Source: Penium margaritaceum (taxonomy: Eukaryota; Streptophyta; Zygnematophyceae; Desmidiales; Peniaceae). From it: 64,000 bases of DNA. The notes beneath the pieces were generated by a model that was given only the letters and a program-made list of their open reading frames with translations, did no database searches and was not told where the DNA came from. The stretch spans positions 156,703-220,702 of the forward strand of contig SZWC01002445.1 of NCBI GenBank assembly GCA_023375785.1. The letters are read 5' to 3'. Both the position numbers and the translations under genes were made by a program. Shown in pieces: positions 13,551 through 24,479 of this stretch (position 1 is its first letter; each line of letters begins with the position of its first letter).

Positions 13551-13680
13551 TAAAAGAAAACTCCTTGTTGATCTTCCTCCATGGCATGTGCCAAATAATT
13601 GACCTATGAACCTACCTCCCTCCCCCTCGTCTACTGACTAGCGTAGAGTGTGTATAATGGGAGAAGTCAAAGGTCTCCAA
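13060..13680 (+). repeat. Candidate LTR ahead of a tRNA-Met primer site
   Basis: A block starting TGTTAGTGGG and ending CTCCA lies just before TGGTATCAGAGC (13684-13695), the classical primer site for the 3' end of initiator tRNA-Met. It holds a CA dinucleotide run (13230-13260; again 13517-13548). Its length is inflated by an assembly duplication (13128-13413 repeated at 13415-13700 around one N), so the true size is probably about 335 bp. The left edge is a guess. Confidence 0.4.
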
Positions 13681-13700
13681 CTGGTATCAGAGCAGGAGAC
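13128..13700. repeat. 286-bp duplication around a single N, probable assembly artefact
   Basis: 13128-13413 and 13415-13700 appear identical and are separated by one N at 13414. The same pattern occurs at 17443 and 37931, suggesting contig ends that overlap but were not merged. Confidence 0.85.
13684..13695 (+). promoter_or_regulatory. Primer-binding site for initiator tRNA-Met 3' end
   Basis: TGGTATCAGAGC is the standard plant LTR-retrotransposon primer site. The upstream artefact copy lies 287 bp to the left (13397-13408). Confidence 0.75.
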
Positions 13701-14178
13701 GGTTGTCTCTGTCTAGAAAATGGCGACAGAGTGTGCAACCTGAAATCTGCAATCCGCATGCGAGCATTCACGGAAACAGCATGAAAGCACCTATGGCAGC
13801 AAAAGTTACAGCAGCCATTAGCAGCAACTTCAGGTGCCTTGGAGGTAGCAAGGGCTTCCTTAACAGTTGTCACAGCTGCCATCATCCATCTTTCAGCCAC
13901 GGAAGTAGCCGTTGCAGCAGCCACAGCTGTTGCAAGAGCAAGAGCGAGAAGTTGAACAGACGCAGCATTGGCTGCCAAAACTTCTGCCACAACTACCACT
14001 GCCTAAGCTACCATGGAGGTAGCAGTATCAAAAGCATCCACATGAGTAGCAAAAACTGGAGCAGCGCCTACACTGACAGTAGCAGCTGCAATGTGTCAGA
14101 GACAGCAGGAGCTCCCAAAGCCACTGCCACTACTACTGCAGCGCAAGCAACCACTGCTAGATTCTGGGCAGTCATTGC
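13701..14178 (+). mobile_element. CAG-rich leader/Gag-like remnant of an LTR element
   Basis: Directly after the primer site, the sequence is dominated by AGCAGC / GTAGCAG / GCAACA motifs with no stable domain. The same texture follows the primer sites at 22512, 34734 and 44884, so it is a shared trait of this element lineage. hAT-1 begins at its right end. No function is assigned. Confidence 0.4.
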
Positions 14179-14189
14179 TAAGGCTGCAC

Positions 14190-14303
14190 ACGGATCCTGG
14201 GATCCGCGGTAACTACCCACGGATACCGGATCCAGAACCGGATTCGCGGTTCCGGATCCAGGTTCCAGGATCCGTCTTGTATCCCCGGTTCCTAACGGAT
14301 CCT
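14190..14303. repeat. hAT-1 subterminal GGATCC cluster
   Basis: Six GGATCC sites plus several GGATAC/GGATTC variants fall within about 115 bp of the left end. Clustered short motifs next to the ends are where hAT transposases usually bind. A 17-G homopolymer follows at 14305-14321. Confidence 0.75.
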
Positions 14304-14807
14304 TGGGGGGGGGGGGGGGGGAACCCCGCGAGAGGTCCTGCTCATGTCTCCCGTGGAACCATGGAACTCGCACTTTTGAACTTGAACAGTCAAATTTCGC
14401 GGTCCGCCTGTGAGCCTGGACTTGTCGCGAGCAATCTCCGAACCTGTAGTTGACACGTTTGACAGGTTTGAAAATGTCAAACCTGTCTATTCGCTTCCAC
14501 GCTGGAACGACATGTCGTATTTCTATTGGTCTGCTATCTGACAACTTTCACCAGACCTAGCACTTCCATTCGAAAAATATCAGTGACTCTCTAACCCTAC
14601 CCATCGATGCAAACGTGGACACTATCAGCTGAAATCAACGGTTTCATGCAGCTCGGACCACATACATCGTCCGAGGTTACAGAGGAGGTAGCATCGCCCG
14701 AGGTCTGCCTGGGTCGACGACGTTGTCCTTCGTCAGTGTTGAACAGTACTGCCGTTTGTTACTGCACTTGTTTTTTTGTCTTCACTCCACCCAACGCCTC
14801 TCTCACC

Positions 14808-17361
14808 ATGGAAGATACCGACACCACCCTACCCAAGGACCCGCAGCACCTCCATGAGGAGGACAAGGACGAAGATGGGGACGACGAGGAAGACGCCGCT
14901 GTTGGAGAGAAGCGCAAGCGTTGTGACAACGATTCTTTCATATGGGGCTCGTTCAAGAAGTTGGGCAACGGCCGCGCCATGTGTCTGCACTGCACCAAGA
15001 ACCCGACCGAGCCTGTCGCTCTCTCCGCCAAGAATGGCACCACCGGGGCCCTGTGGAAACACATGCGCCTCATCCACCAGGAGAAGTGGCGCCACCTGAA
15101 TGCCTTGGTCACAGCCGCGAAGCTCCAAGAAGCCAGAAACGTAGTGGCCGCAGCTGATGGTGGTGAACCGGCCGCGGGAGAAAATCCCGAGGACGCCCCA
15201 ATTGCCCGTGGAGTCATCGGCGTTGGCTACATCTTCAACCGCAAGTTTTTCCATAGCCTTCTGTGGAAACACGCAGTGGACAAGAACCTTTCGTTCTTGT
15301 CCATGGAGAGTTTCTGGCTCGCGCGGGCCTTTGCCCACTGCAACCCTGCGGCAGCAGTTCCGGGCCGCATGACGATTGCGCGCAACATCAAGATTGGCGC
15401 CCGTGCCTACCGCGCGCGTATCAAGAAGCAACTGTTGGAGGTGAATTCTGCCATCTCCTTCACCAACGACGGGTGGAAGGCGGACAACAACATGAAATAC
15501 TTGGGAGTCACCGCGCACTGGGTCGACGAGGGCTACAACGTGCGCGCCATGGCCCTTGCCTTCCCGGCAATCAAGGGTGGCGCCACAGCCGAGAACATCT
15601 TCTTGCTGCTGAAGACGTCGCTGCAGCAGTGGTCCTTGTGGGACCGGATATTCTGCATCACCATGGAAAACGAGTCCACCAACGACTCGATGGTGGACAA
15701 CTTCATGGTGCCGAGCAACGACAGCTTCGACAAGGCTGGGCATATTTGTTGCCTCGGCCATGTTATGAACCTGGCCGTCGGCGACCTGCTCAAGCAACCT
15801 CGTGTGCTGCAGATCATCCAGCAAGTCTGCGCCATCGCCGTCTTCGTCACGCACACTCCAACCCACGAGGAGTCCTTGCAGGCAGCCGTTGAAGCAGCGG
15901 GGCTCCAGTACAAGTCTCTCCACCTGGACACGGAGACCCGGTGGAACAGTGCCCTTGACATGAGTGAGCGCGTGATCGCTGTGAAATCCGTGCTTGACAC
16001 GTGGCTGGACGGCTACGGCAGGGATGGAGCACACCTGAAGCCCACGTTCGAAGACTGGGAGCTCATTGCCATGGTGACGGTCATCCTGAAGCCCTACAAG
16101 GGCTTCACAGAGGACATCTCCGGCTCCTCATATCCCACCCTGTCGCTGGTCATCCCATTTTACTCATCTCTGCTTGACAAGATGCATGCACGGGATGTGA
16201 AGGCTGTGGCTGCAGAGCGCAAGAGCAAGCGGCGTGGAGCTGCGGGCCGGCTGGACTGCAAGGAGCAGCTGCTCCCAGAGCTGAAGCCAGGCCTGGCGGC
16301 TAGCATAGCCAAGCTTGACAAATATGCCAAGCTGTGTACCGAGCGCCACGTGTTGGCCACAGCACTCGATCCGCATTTCAGGCTGCGCTACTATGCCAAC
16401 GTACATCCAAAGGTCGGCGTTGCATCACCTGCTGAGCTCCAGGTCAAAGTCGTGGAGCTGTTGCGGCCCTACAATGACCGGGTACAGCTGTGACAGGCTG
16501 CCGAGGAGGCTGCAGCAGAGATTTGCGCGACCAACGTCGTCACCTCGGCAATCAACAACGTCGGACGTCCTCGGGCAACACAGTCAGCCAGTGCAGCCGC
16601 CTCCAGCACGTCAACAGTTACTCCATGTTTGTTTCACAGCTTTCATTGTCGTTACAGCAGTTGACTTCACTTCAGTGATGGCTTCTTTGCATAGTCGTTC
16701 GTGTTCTATCTATGCTGCAGTGAAAACACCAGAGGCCGCAGGAACGCCGCCAACGCTGCCACGCCGAAGCTCCAGGCTCCAGACTGAAGGAGACGTTATG
16801 GAGGCTGCGCTGGAAGACGCGGGGGCCGACATGTTTGCAGAACCAGAGGCCCCCGCACAGGCTCAGACTGCTCCCTCCACTCTGGAGGTTGAGGTGGACA
16901 ATTGGGCCAAGGACGAGAAGAAACGATGGAAGTGCAGAATCCTGCACTACCTGCGCAAGTACAGGACGAAGTACCCTACTTTCCACCTCGCGGCCCTTGA
17001 CCACCTTGCAGTCCCGGAAACCAGCACTCCATCAGAGTGTCTGTTCTCTCTTGGACGCCACATCATTAATGACTTCCGTCAGTCGCTCGCCGACCTGACA
17101 GTGGAGAACCTGATGCTCTTGAAGTCATGGATCAACAACCCTACTTTAGTCAACTTCGCAGTCGCACCGACTGGAGAGGTTGCCCCAGAGTTGGAGGCCG
17201 AAGAAGCTTGGGTCAATGAACGTCGTCATGCAGGTCCTGCTTTTGAGGAGTTGCCGGAAGAAGAAGAGGGTGAAGATGAGGGGGCAGATGATGGTGCAGA
17301 GGATGGTGCAGAGAATGGTGCAGAGGATGGTGCAGATGGGGGGGAGGGTCAGGGAGCATGA
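14808..17361 (+). CDS. hAT-family transposase (hAT-1)
   Basis: Ac/hAT-type transposase in two blocks. Block 1 starts at the ATG at 14808, chosen for its context (CACCATGG), although the frame is open from 14607. It encodes an acidic N-terminus; a BED zinc finger (C59, C62, H85, H90); the first catalytic Asp in SFTNDGWKADNN (D221); the second catalytic position in ITMENESTND, where this copy has Glu287 instead of the usual Asp; and CCLGHVMNL (C315, H318). A TGA ends this frame at 16491. The C-terminal block, in another frame (about 16720-17361), carries the hAT dimerisation region with TPSECLFSLG (third acidic residue) and an acidic GAEDGAENG tail. hAT-2 shows the same stop and frame change, so an unrecognised intron between the blocks, or an already broken ancestor, are both possible. 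Confidence 0.8.
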
Positions 17362-17686
17362 TGGGAGGGGGGGCTAGACTTGGGCTTACCATTAGGGCTG
17401 ACATGTAAGTCACTGTTTGTGAACAATGGAATATTGAGTGGCNGAAGAAGCTTGGGTCAATGAACGTCGTCGTGCAGGTCCTGCTTTTGAGGAGTTGCCG
17501 GAAGAAGAAGAGGGTGAAGATGAGGGGGCAGATGATGGTGCAGAGGATGGTGCAGAGAATGGTGCAGAGGATGGTGCAGATGGGGGGGAGGGTCAGGGAG
17601 CATGATGGGAGGGGGGGCTAGACTTGGGCTTACCATTAGGGCTGACATGTAAGTCACTGTTTGTGAACAATGGAATATTGAGTGGC
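17200..17686. repeat. 243-bp duplication around a single N, probable assembly artefact
   Basis: 17200-17442 recurs at 17444-17686 with about one difference; an N sits at 17443. It covers the transposase C-terminal tail and 3' flank. Confidence 0.85.
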
Positions 17687-17689
17687 AAC

Positions 17690-20600
17690 ATTGCAACATC
17701 AACACAAGTGGCTCCACTGCCAAATCTTCAACAGTAACAAGGTCAACGCTGCTGAAGCAACCCTCCTCCTTGACACGATGTCACTCACGTTATTGCTGTC
17801 AGTTTACCCTACACACCACCACCCTTGCCTCCTTTACCTTTTCTGTCAACTTCTGGGTGATTCAGTTTTTCTGCCTCCCTCTCTCACAATGGGATTGAGT
17901 CAAGCCAACGAGAGAACCTTGGCCTTGGGTCCTCATAACTCGGTCCTCCTGCATAGCCGGATGCTGAATGCTCCTAATTTTTTCTGCCAGCACTGTGCAT
18001 GGTGAAAACCCTATAACTTGTACTGTCCCGACCTCCATTGTCTTGGTCCCCGGTTCAGCCATCTATCTAGATTGAGGCCAATGCCATGTACTCAAACCTT
18101 GAGGTTGAATGATCCCCAGACAAGAGCCGAATGGTCTCAACATTCTGGGATTCCAACCATTTAGTGGTTGCATGCCTAGGACGCAGAATTTCAATCAATG
18201 GAGGTTCTTCTCAATACGGTCTTTGCCAGTCAGCGGACATTGCTAGCCCAATAGCCTGAGCCTCAAACGCCCATCTATTCAGTTGCGCATATCCAATGGA
18301 CGTCTCCCCACTGACTGCCTTGACTCTTCACAGGATAAAATGCGGCATCCCCCTTCTCTTTCTCTGAATCCCAGTCCGCTCATCCTCTTGACCACGTCCA
18401 TGCTGATGTCATGGCTCCCCTTCCTCATGACCTTCATGGGGATGTTGGATGTTACGTCTCATGCATGGCAGTTGACTTCTCTCGATTTCGCTTGGTCGTT
18501 TCCCTTAGTCAAAAGAGCGACGTGTGATGGTGTCATTGAGTCGTGGCTTTTCCAGGCCAAGCGCAGTTGTCAGCGCTCCCTTCATGTCTTTTGCAGTGAT
18601 CGTGGCGTTGAAGTCCACGATTCTACTACCCGCTTTCTTGAGTCCAAGGGTGTGTGTCTGGAGAATTTGACTCCATACACACCACAACAAAATGGTGTCT
18701 TGGAGTGTTCAAATTGTACTCTCATTGATGGCGTCCGCATCCTCTTGACCGATTCTCGTCTGCCCCCGCTCTTTGCCTTTGAGTCCATGAGCTACATGAA
18801 ATGGGTCTAGAATCTTCTCCCTCATGGTCTCCTTTCCTGCACTGTCATGCCTTTCAAGTGTTGATCTGACGCTACAATTGACATTCATTTTTCTCACATC
18901 TGGAGTAGCACTGCTTATGTCCAGTTGCCCGACGACCTGTACAAAGGCAGACTTGTCCCCAGGGGCAGTCTACGCCCGTTTTTGGGTGTTTTTTTCTCAG
19001 TCTAAGGCCAGGAGTTTTTGGGACCCTGTGCGCCAATGTGTCGTTGAATCACGTGATGCATTGTTCTTTTAGTGTTTCTTTCTTTGTGACCTTGGTCGTC
19101 TCTCGTCTGCCACCTCCCTTCTGCCGCTCTCTCCGCTGGGAGGAGCTGGTCTTGTTGCTCCTGTAGTCCCTACAATTGCTCCTCTACAAGCCTCACCCTC
19201 GGATCTTGCTCAGTCGTCCGGCCCCGCTACCACACAAGCCTCACTATCTCTTCCATCCACATCATCTAGCTCATTGATCCCATCGTCCTCTCCAACCACA
19301 TCCTCTTCTTCCTCTGAGTCTACATCTCCTGCTCACTCTTCTCTGGCTCTGTCTAGTCTGGTGGTCCCTGTCATGTCCCTTACGCCTCCTGACTCGTCAT
19401 CAAGCCATGGGTCAGACTCATCCCGACCTACCGATCCCACTAGTCCTGCACCCGTCTCACCCTTCACCTGTGGTGGGTGTCTTTGCGTGCTGTCTAAAGG
19501 CTCCTCCAATGCCTCCACAGCCTCTACCCATCCACCTCCGTCGCATACTGAGCGGTCACCTGTTTTTCCAATCGGCATGGACGCACAAGGCCAGGCCACT
19601 CAGGATGTCCATCTCAGTTCTGCTCTTAGCTATTACTACTCGAAACTGAGCATGCACCAGCATTGGGCACAATCCCACCAAGCAGCATTATTGAGTATCG
19701 GTGCTATTGGTGCTCCATCCTTGGCGCTCGGACCTACCACAGTCCGGTACGTACGCACGGCCTTAGATGCCTAGTAGTGGGAAGCCGCCATGTGAGACAA
19801 GTTGAAGGCTCTTGATGACCATGCCGTCTATGAGCTAGTCGACCTACCGCCAGGACGCAAGGCTATCGATGCCCAGTGTATTTTTCAATGTAAGTACAAA
19901 TCCAATGGCACGCTTGACAAGTAAAAGTTGTACCTCACCACAAAGGATTTCTCCCAAGGCCCAAGCATTGACTTTGACGAGACATTTGCACCAGTCGATC
20001 GCTACACTACAGCTCCAGCGCTGTTGAGTCTTCTTGTCCAACACAAATGGGAGCTAGAGCAGATGGACATCAACAATGTGTCCCTGCATGGATATTTGAG
20101 TGAGTATATCTACATGGTCCATCCTCTGGGGTTCTCTAATGGCACCAACAGAGTCTGGCAGAACAGAGCTGCAGAACGCCCGCTATGGCTTGACGTAGTT
20201 GTCCCATTGTTGCAATGAAGAGATCGCGTCTACCCTCAAGGAGGGTGGTTACAGGTGTAGAAATGTGGATTTGTCACTCTTTTTCACCCTGCCATCAGTC
20301 CCTTTTTTTGTCACCCTTGTCAATGTTGACGACTTGCTCATTGCATCACCTAGTAAGGAGGTCGTCAGATCTGTCAAGTCCTTGCTGCAGTCCATGTACA
20401 AAATGAATGACCTAGGAAAAGCTTGTGTCTTTTTGCGCATGGAGCTGGAACACGACTGCTCTTGTTGGGTCCTCCATGTACACGAAGCTGCATATGTCCA
20501 TAGTCTGGAGGAACACTTCACCCCCTTTCTTGAAACTGTGCCCATGGCATTAACGACTATGAACCCATCCGGAAAGAGCTGTTGAAGTGTGAATCAAAGT

Positions 20601-21310
20601 TGGGGGAGGAGATTGATGTGTTGGACTATCTACGAGTGATTGGGTCTCTCATATAGCTGGCGACTACGACCAGGGTGGATATTGCCTTTACAGTGGACTT
20701 TCTTACATAGTTCTTATAGTACCCTTAGGCACGACACATGGAGGCCGCCTTTTGCCGTGTCACATATGCTATGTCCACTGCTCGGAATGGTATTTTCCAT
20801 TGGACACATCTGCTGGTAGTGGTCGATGGTTACATAGAAAGCGGCAGGGCCCATGACACAGATGCTTGGAGCTACAATGGCTAAATATTTCTTGTTGGCA
20901 TAACTGTTTTCTTGTAGAAGAGAGGTAAGCAGGGTTACGTGGCACGTAGCTGTGGCAAGGTAGAGTATGTTGCCGTTAAAGCAGGAAAATGTGATAGTAG
21001 CTAGTTGTGTCGTTTGTCACAGCAACTATGCATCCACATCCGTTGCATCACATTGCGCTCAGAAAACCAGAGCACCAAAGCTATCACTGAGCATGATGGC
21101 ATGAATCACACCCGCACTAAACATATCAATGTGGAGCACCATCTTGTGTGTGAGCGTGTGGCTGTAGGTGATGTCTAGATTATTTGGATTGACACTTTGC
21201 GGTCAAGAGCTTATATTCTCGCGAAGGCATTCAGCCATAACATCTTCAAGACAGAAGTTCAGGCCATTGGCCTGTTGTTTCCTCGTCACGCCCTTGGTTG
21301 AGCTTTTAAG
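17690..21310 (+). mobile_element. Ty1/copia fossil (Copia-C)
   Basis: Plus-strand decayed copia. The first 600 bp (17690-18290) are the inverted counterpart of 9440-10060. Integrase core text follows (LTPYTPQQNGVLE, about 18668-18706), then a serine/proline-rich linker (about 19080-19770). Reverse transcriptase text is seen at about 19800-20600 (DFDETFAPV, LEQMDINNVSLHGYL, LVNVDDLLIA), and an RNase H tail runs to about 21290 (HTRTKHINVEHHL). Order and motifs are clearly copia. Many breaks; old. No matching LTR pair was identified. Confidence 0.75.
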
Positions 21311-21870
21311 CTTTTGAGCTTGTGCATGTGGATAGTCCTTTCTTGTGTCTTGTGACGCTTGTGTGAGCATGTGAGTCCATGTTAGTGTGTCTTCTGTGGG
21401 TCATGGGGAAGTGTTGGTTTGTGTACAACAGACACGGAGTGACCTCTGGCCTCATTGCACACTCCATAAACACTGATGCAGGTGGCTGCAAATGGAGGAT
21501 ACCTCCATTGAGACACTCAACCTTGAAGGAGCCCAGAGCGTGCAACATCCACACCATTCAACGAAAGACATTTCCGCGATAGATGTCACCAGCGTTCATG
21601 CTCTCGATGGTTAACATGCTCGTAGGTAAATTGTTTGCTGATCTGCGGATTATGTGCCTCGATTGGTTTCATCCGGTTTTATGCCTGGGTCTTGGCTTTG
21701 ATGGGTGTGGTAACTTGCTGACATGCAGTGGATAGTTTTGGGGACTGGTTCTAGTCCCACACCTGATAGGGGAGGGCTTTGAGCGAGAGCAAGATCGCTG
21801 CTCACTTGCTCTTGGCATCCCCCTCCCACGCTTCACTTTGTTCGTTCGTGAGACATGGATTCCCATTATC
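21311..21870. other. No gene seen
   Basis: A stretch between the Copia-C RNase H tail and the Copia-B 5' LTR. It may contain the eroded 3' LTR of Copia-C, but I found no paired copy to prove it. Confidence 0.35.
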
Positions 21871-22511
21871 TGTTGTAATGTGAGTTATTCGATCTATTTG
21901 TACAGCTTACTCTGACCATTTGGTTGTTTACATGCTTGTGTAGATCCCTGATGTGAACCTAGCTCGAGCCAGAGCAGCAACGCATCGGTCCCTCCACCCA
22001 CCAGAAGCTGCTAAACCGTTTCCACTACGTCCCGGGTGCTTCGTGGGGTGCTCTACAATTTTTCTGCATCCGCTAGAGTTTTCTCGGCGGACTGGCTCTC
22101 AAGCCTGATTTGCATGTTTTGTATTTTCTGTCCAGCGATCAATGCCAGACTTGTACGTGTGACCAGCCGTAGTATCCGACTTGAGTTTTTTCATCTTTAG
22201 GTTTAGAAGGTGTTGTGTTTGGATGCCTATGCAAAACGGCCAAAACAGTGGTTTTTGACCGCTTTTAGGACAAACTGACATTGTCGTGTGCGTCACACGC
22301 CGTGTGGCACGATAGGTATTTATGATGCGTGCTTTTCAGTTATCATGTCTCTCTGCATTACTAAGCTATTGGAGCTTATGAGACTTTGAGCTTCTCCCTT
22401 GCCTAACCCTTGCTGTTTCTTGCACCTGCTTTCTTGCTAGTGTGCCAGCTAACTGGACAATGTCGCCATGTCAGCAACTGCAAGGCTAGGAAGCGTCCAA
22501 GCCATTTCTCA
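21871..22511 (+). repeat. Copia-B 5' LTR
   Basis: 641 bp starting TGTTGTAATG and ending ATTTCTCA. It aligns along its length with the split 3' LTR (466 + about 180 bp). Shared landmarks include TTTGTACAGCTTACTCTGAC and GGTGCTTCGTGGGGTGCTCT. Confidence 0.85.
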
Positions 22512-22525
22512 TGATGTTAGAGTAG
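22512..22525 (+). promoter_or_regulatory. Eroded primer-binding site of Copia-B
   Basis: TGATGTTAGAGTAG, directly after the LTR, resembles the standard TGGTATCAGAGCA site with a few changes; position rather than identity supports the call. Confidence 0.5.
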
Positions 22526-22559
22526 CGAGACCTCTCTTGCTGAGCTACACTACAGAGAC

Positions 22560-22990
22560 GCAGCACCGGCAGTAGTAGTGAGAGTCACCGTCATTGCGGT
22601 ATCCTGCGACTCGTCGCAATAGACATTAGCAGCAACAACATCACCACGCAATGGCCACCACCGTATCGGAAGAGCTGCGGCAGTTACGAGCTCCAGAAGC
22701 CACGCCAAGCAAGAAGAGCAGCACCGGATGGCAGCAGCAACTGTGTCTGGCTGCCAACCTGCACACAAAAAAAGGAGAATCAGCTCACAGTAGTAGCTCG
22801 TGGCGGCGGTTGCCATCAATGGCAGTACGTAGTGGTGGCAGCAGCTTGCAGTAGCCGCGGCATCCGCAACCGCGAGTAGCAACAGCAGCATAGTAGCAGC
22901 GACAGATTTAGTAGTAGCAAAGCAACAGCATAGTAGCTGCTACAGCGTCAGCAACAGTAGCAGCCGGTGAGTGGTTGCAGTGGACGTTCT
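22560..22990 (+). mobile_element. CAG-rich leader of Copia-B
   Basis: A low-complexity CAGCAG/GTAGTAG/GCAACA stretch lies between the primer site and the zinc knuckle. It occupies the Gag position but has no recognisable domain. Similar leaders occur after 13695, 34745 and 44897. Confidence 0.5.
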
Positions 22991-24479
22991 ATCTACTGCT
23001 ACATCTGTGGAGGCCCTCACCGCTACACGAAGTGTGAGTAGCTCCTTGATTGGCCTCAGATCATGCACAACCTTAAGGCAGCGCCCGCATAGCGGAATTC
23101 CTCCAGTGCCACACGGATGGGGCGTGTTGCGACCAGAACTATAGCAGAAGCATCACCTTTACCAGGCAACAGCGATGATATGGACCCTCGGGATCACACA
23201 ATTGCAGAACTTCATCAAGTGCTTGCGCTTTGTACTTAGGGAGGTGCAAGTGTCTTGTCGCAGCCAAGTGGTCCCGAGACAACTTGTCTTACTGCATCAG
23301 TTGTCCATGATGATGCCTGTGGGGGAGCTGAGTTGGCTTGCCATGAGGATGGACCTGAAAATACCTTCTGGCTTAACGATTCAAAGATCTGTGCTATTTG
23401 TCGTTGTCCTGAGTCCTCTGCTACACGTTTAGCAGAGGTACAGTGTTGTGTGTCAACCACTGGTCCTGAGCCGAGTGGCACCTGGATCATTGACTCTGGC
23501 GCCACCCATCACATGACGTGTCATCATAGTGACTTTGTTGTGCTCGATTCCGTTGCATCCGTTTGGTCCGTTTATACAGGATCTGGTCAGTCGTTTCCTG
23601 TACAAGGAGTTGGGGTTGTGCAATTTGATGGTCCATCTGGTCCCTTGCACATTTCTGACGTGCTCTTTGTCTTTGCTCTTGAGCTCAGCCTGCTCTCTGT
23701 TTGTGTGTACTTCAGGATGGGTCTCACTGTCGACCAATCTACTGACTTTGCCACAGTAACTGCTCTTGACAGACGTGGCATCGTGCTTCGTGCCTCTGAT
23801 ATTGATGACCTCCATCATGTGTCTCGTTGCATTCCCTCTGTTTTTTCTCCCCCTCTCTCATCTACGCGTATTTTAATCCGTGGTGTTCTCTCCCTTGAGC
23901 ACCACTGCTCGTTGTATTGCTGCCTCTGCCTTGCGAGCTTGGACACTATGTCCAAGCTCATTTCAACTCAGCTAGCCCAAGGTCTTAACACGGCTTCCTT
24001 TGAGAAGCAGACTAAAACTGTTTTTTTGGCGCCCAGGTAAGGTGCATCACTGCTCTTACCCTGACACCTCCTCTCCAGCACTGCGTTGACTAGAGTTGGT
24101 CCAATGGGACCTCCTCGGTCCTCTCCCAGTGGAGTACTTCTCAGATCGGGGTCAATACGTCCTCACCCTGACTGATGACTTCACCCGAATGAGGTGGTTT
24201 CTATAGCATCCGCCATAAGAGTGATGCCACGCTGGCGGTCCGCCTAGGGCTGGTAATGGCTGAGCATCAGTCTCGTCACATCCTTCAAACGTTTCACTCA
24301 TATTGTGGTGGCGAGTTCTTAGGCGAGAGGGATGCCTACTTTACTGAGCATGGTATCTTTCATTAGTTCTCTTCCCCTATTACACCAAAGCAGAGCGGTG
24401 TGTCTGAGCATTGGAATCGCACCATGGAGGATGCGGTCCGTGCAATGCATTCTGAGTGTGGTCTGTCAAAGATTTGCCC

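Larger units (their letters stand above)
14179..17686 (+). mobile_element. hAT-1, DNA transposon lacking its right end
   Basis: The left terminus TAAGGCTGCACACGG matches the ends of hAT-2 and is preceded by gtcattgc, a candidate half of an 8-bp duplication. The interior is about 95% similar to hAT-2 by eye, through the transposase and its acidic tail, until similarity stops near 17682. No right terminal inverted repeat is found here, so roughly the last 450 bp are missing. 17200-17442 is duplicated at 17444-17686 around one N, probably an assembly artefact. Autonomous movement is unlikely. Confidence 0.85.

Noticed and set aside
15263-15892. 209-residue overlapping plus-strand frame inside the hAT-1 transposase
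   Set aside because: It is an alternative-frame translation of the transposase; composition follows the coding frame and no domain is seen.
14829-16034. 401-residue open frame on the minus strand opposite the hAT-1 transposase
   Set aside because: It is the antisense shadow of the GC-rich transposase coding strand. It lacks any motif, and a matching shadow lies opposite hAT-2.
16491-16493. Programmed read-through or selenocysteine at the shared hAT TGA
   Set aside because: The frame after the TGA stays open for only about 55 codons and does not lead into the dimerisation domain, which is in another frame. No structural element supports recoding.
17213-17723. Histidine/proline-rich minus-strand frames
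   Set aside because: They are antisense readings of the acidic GATGGTGCAGA repeat at the transposase C-terminus, duplicated by the assembly seam.
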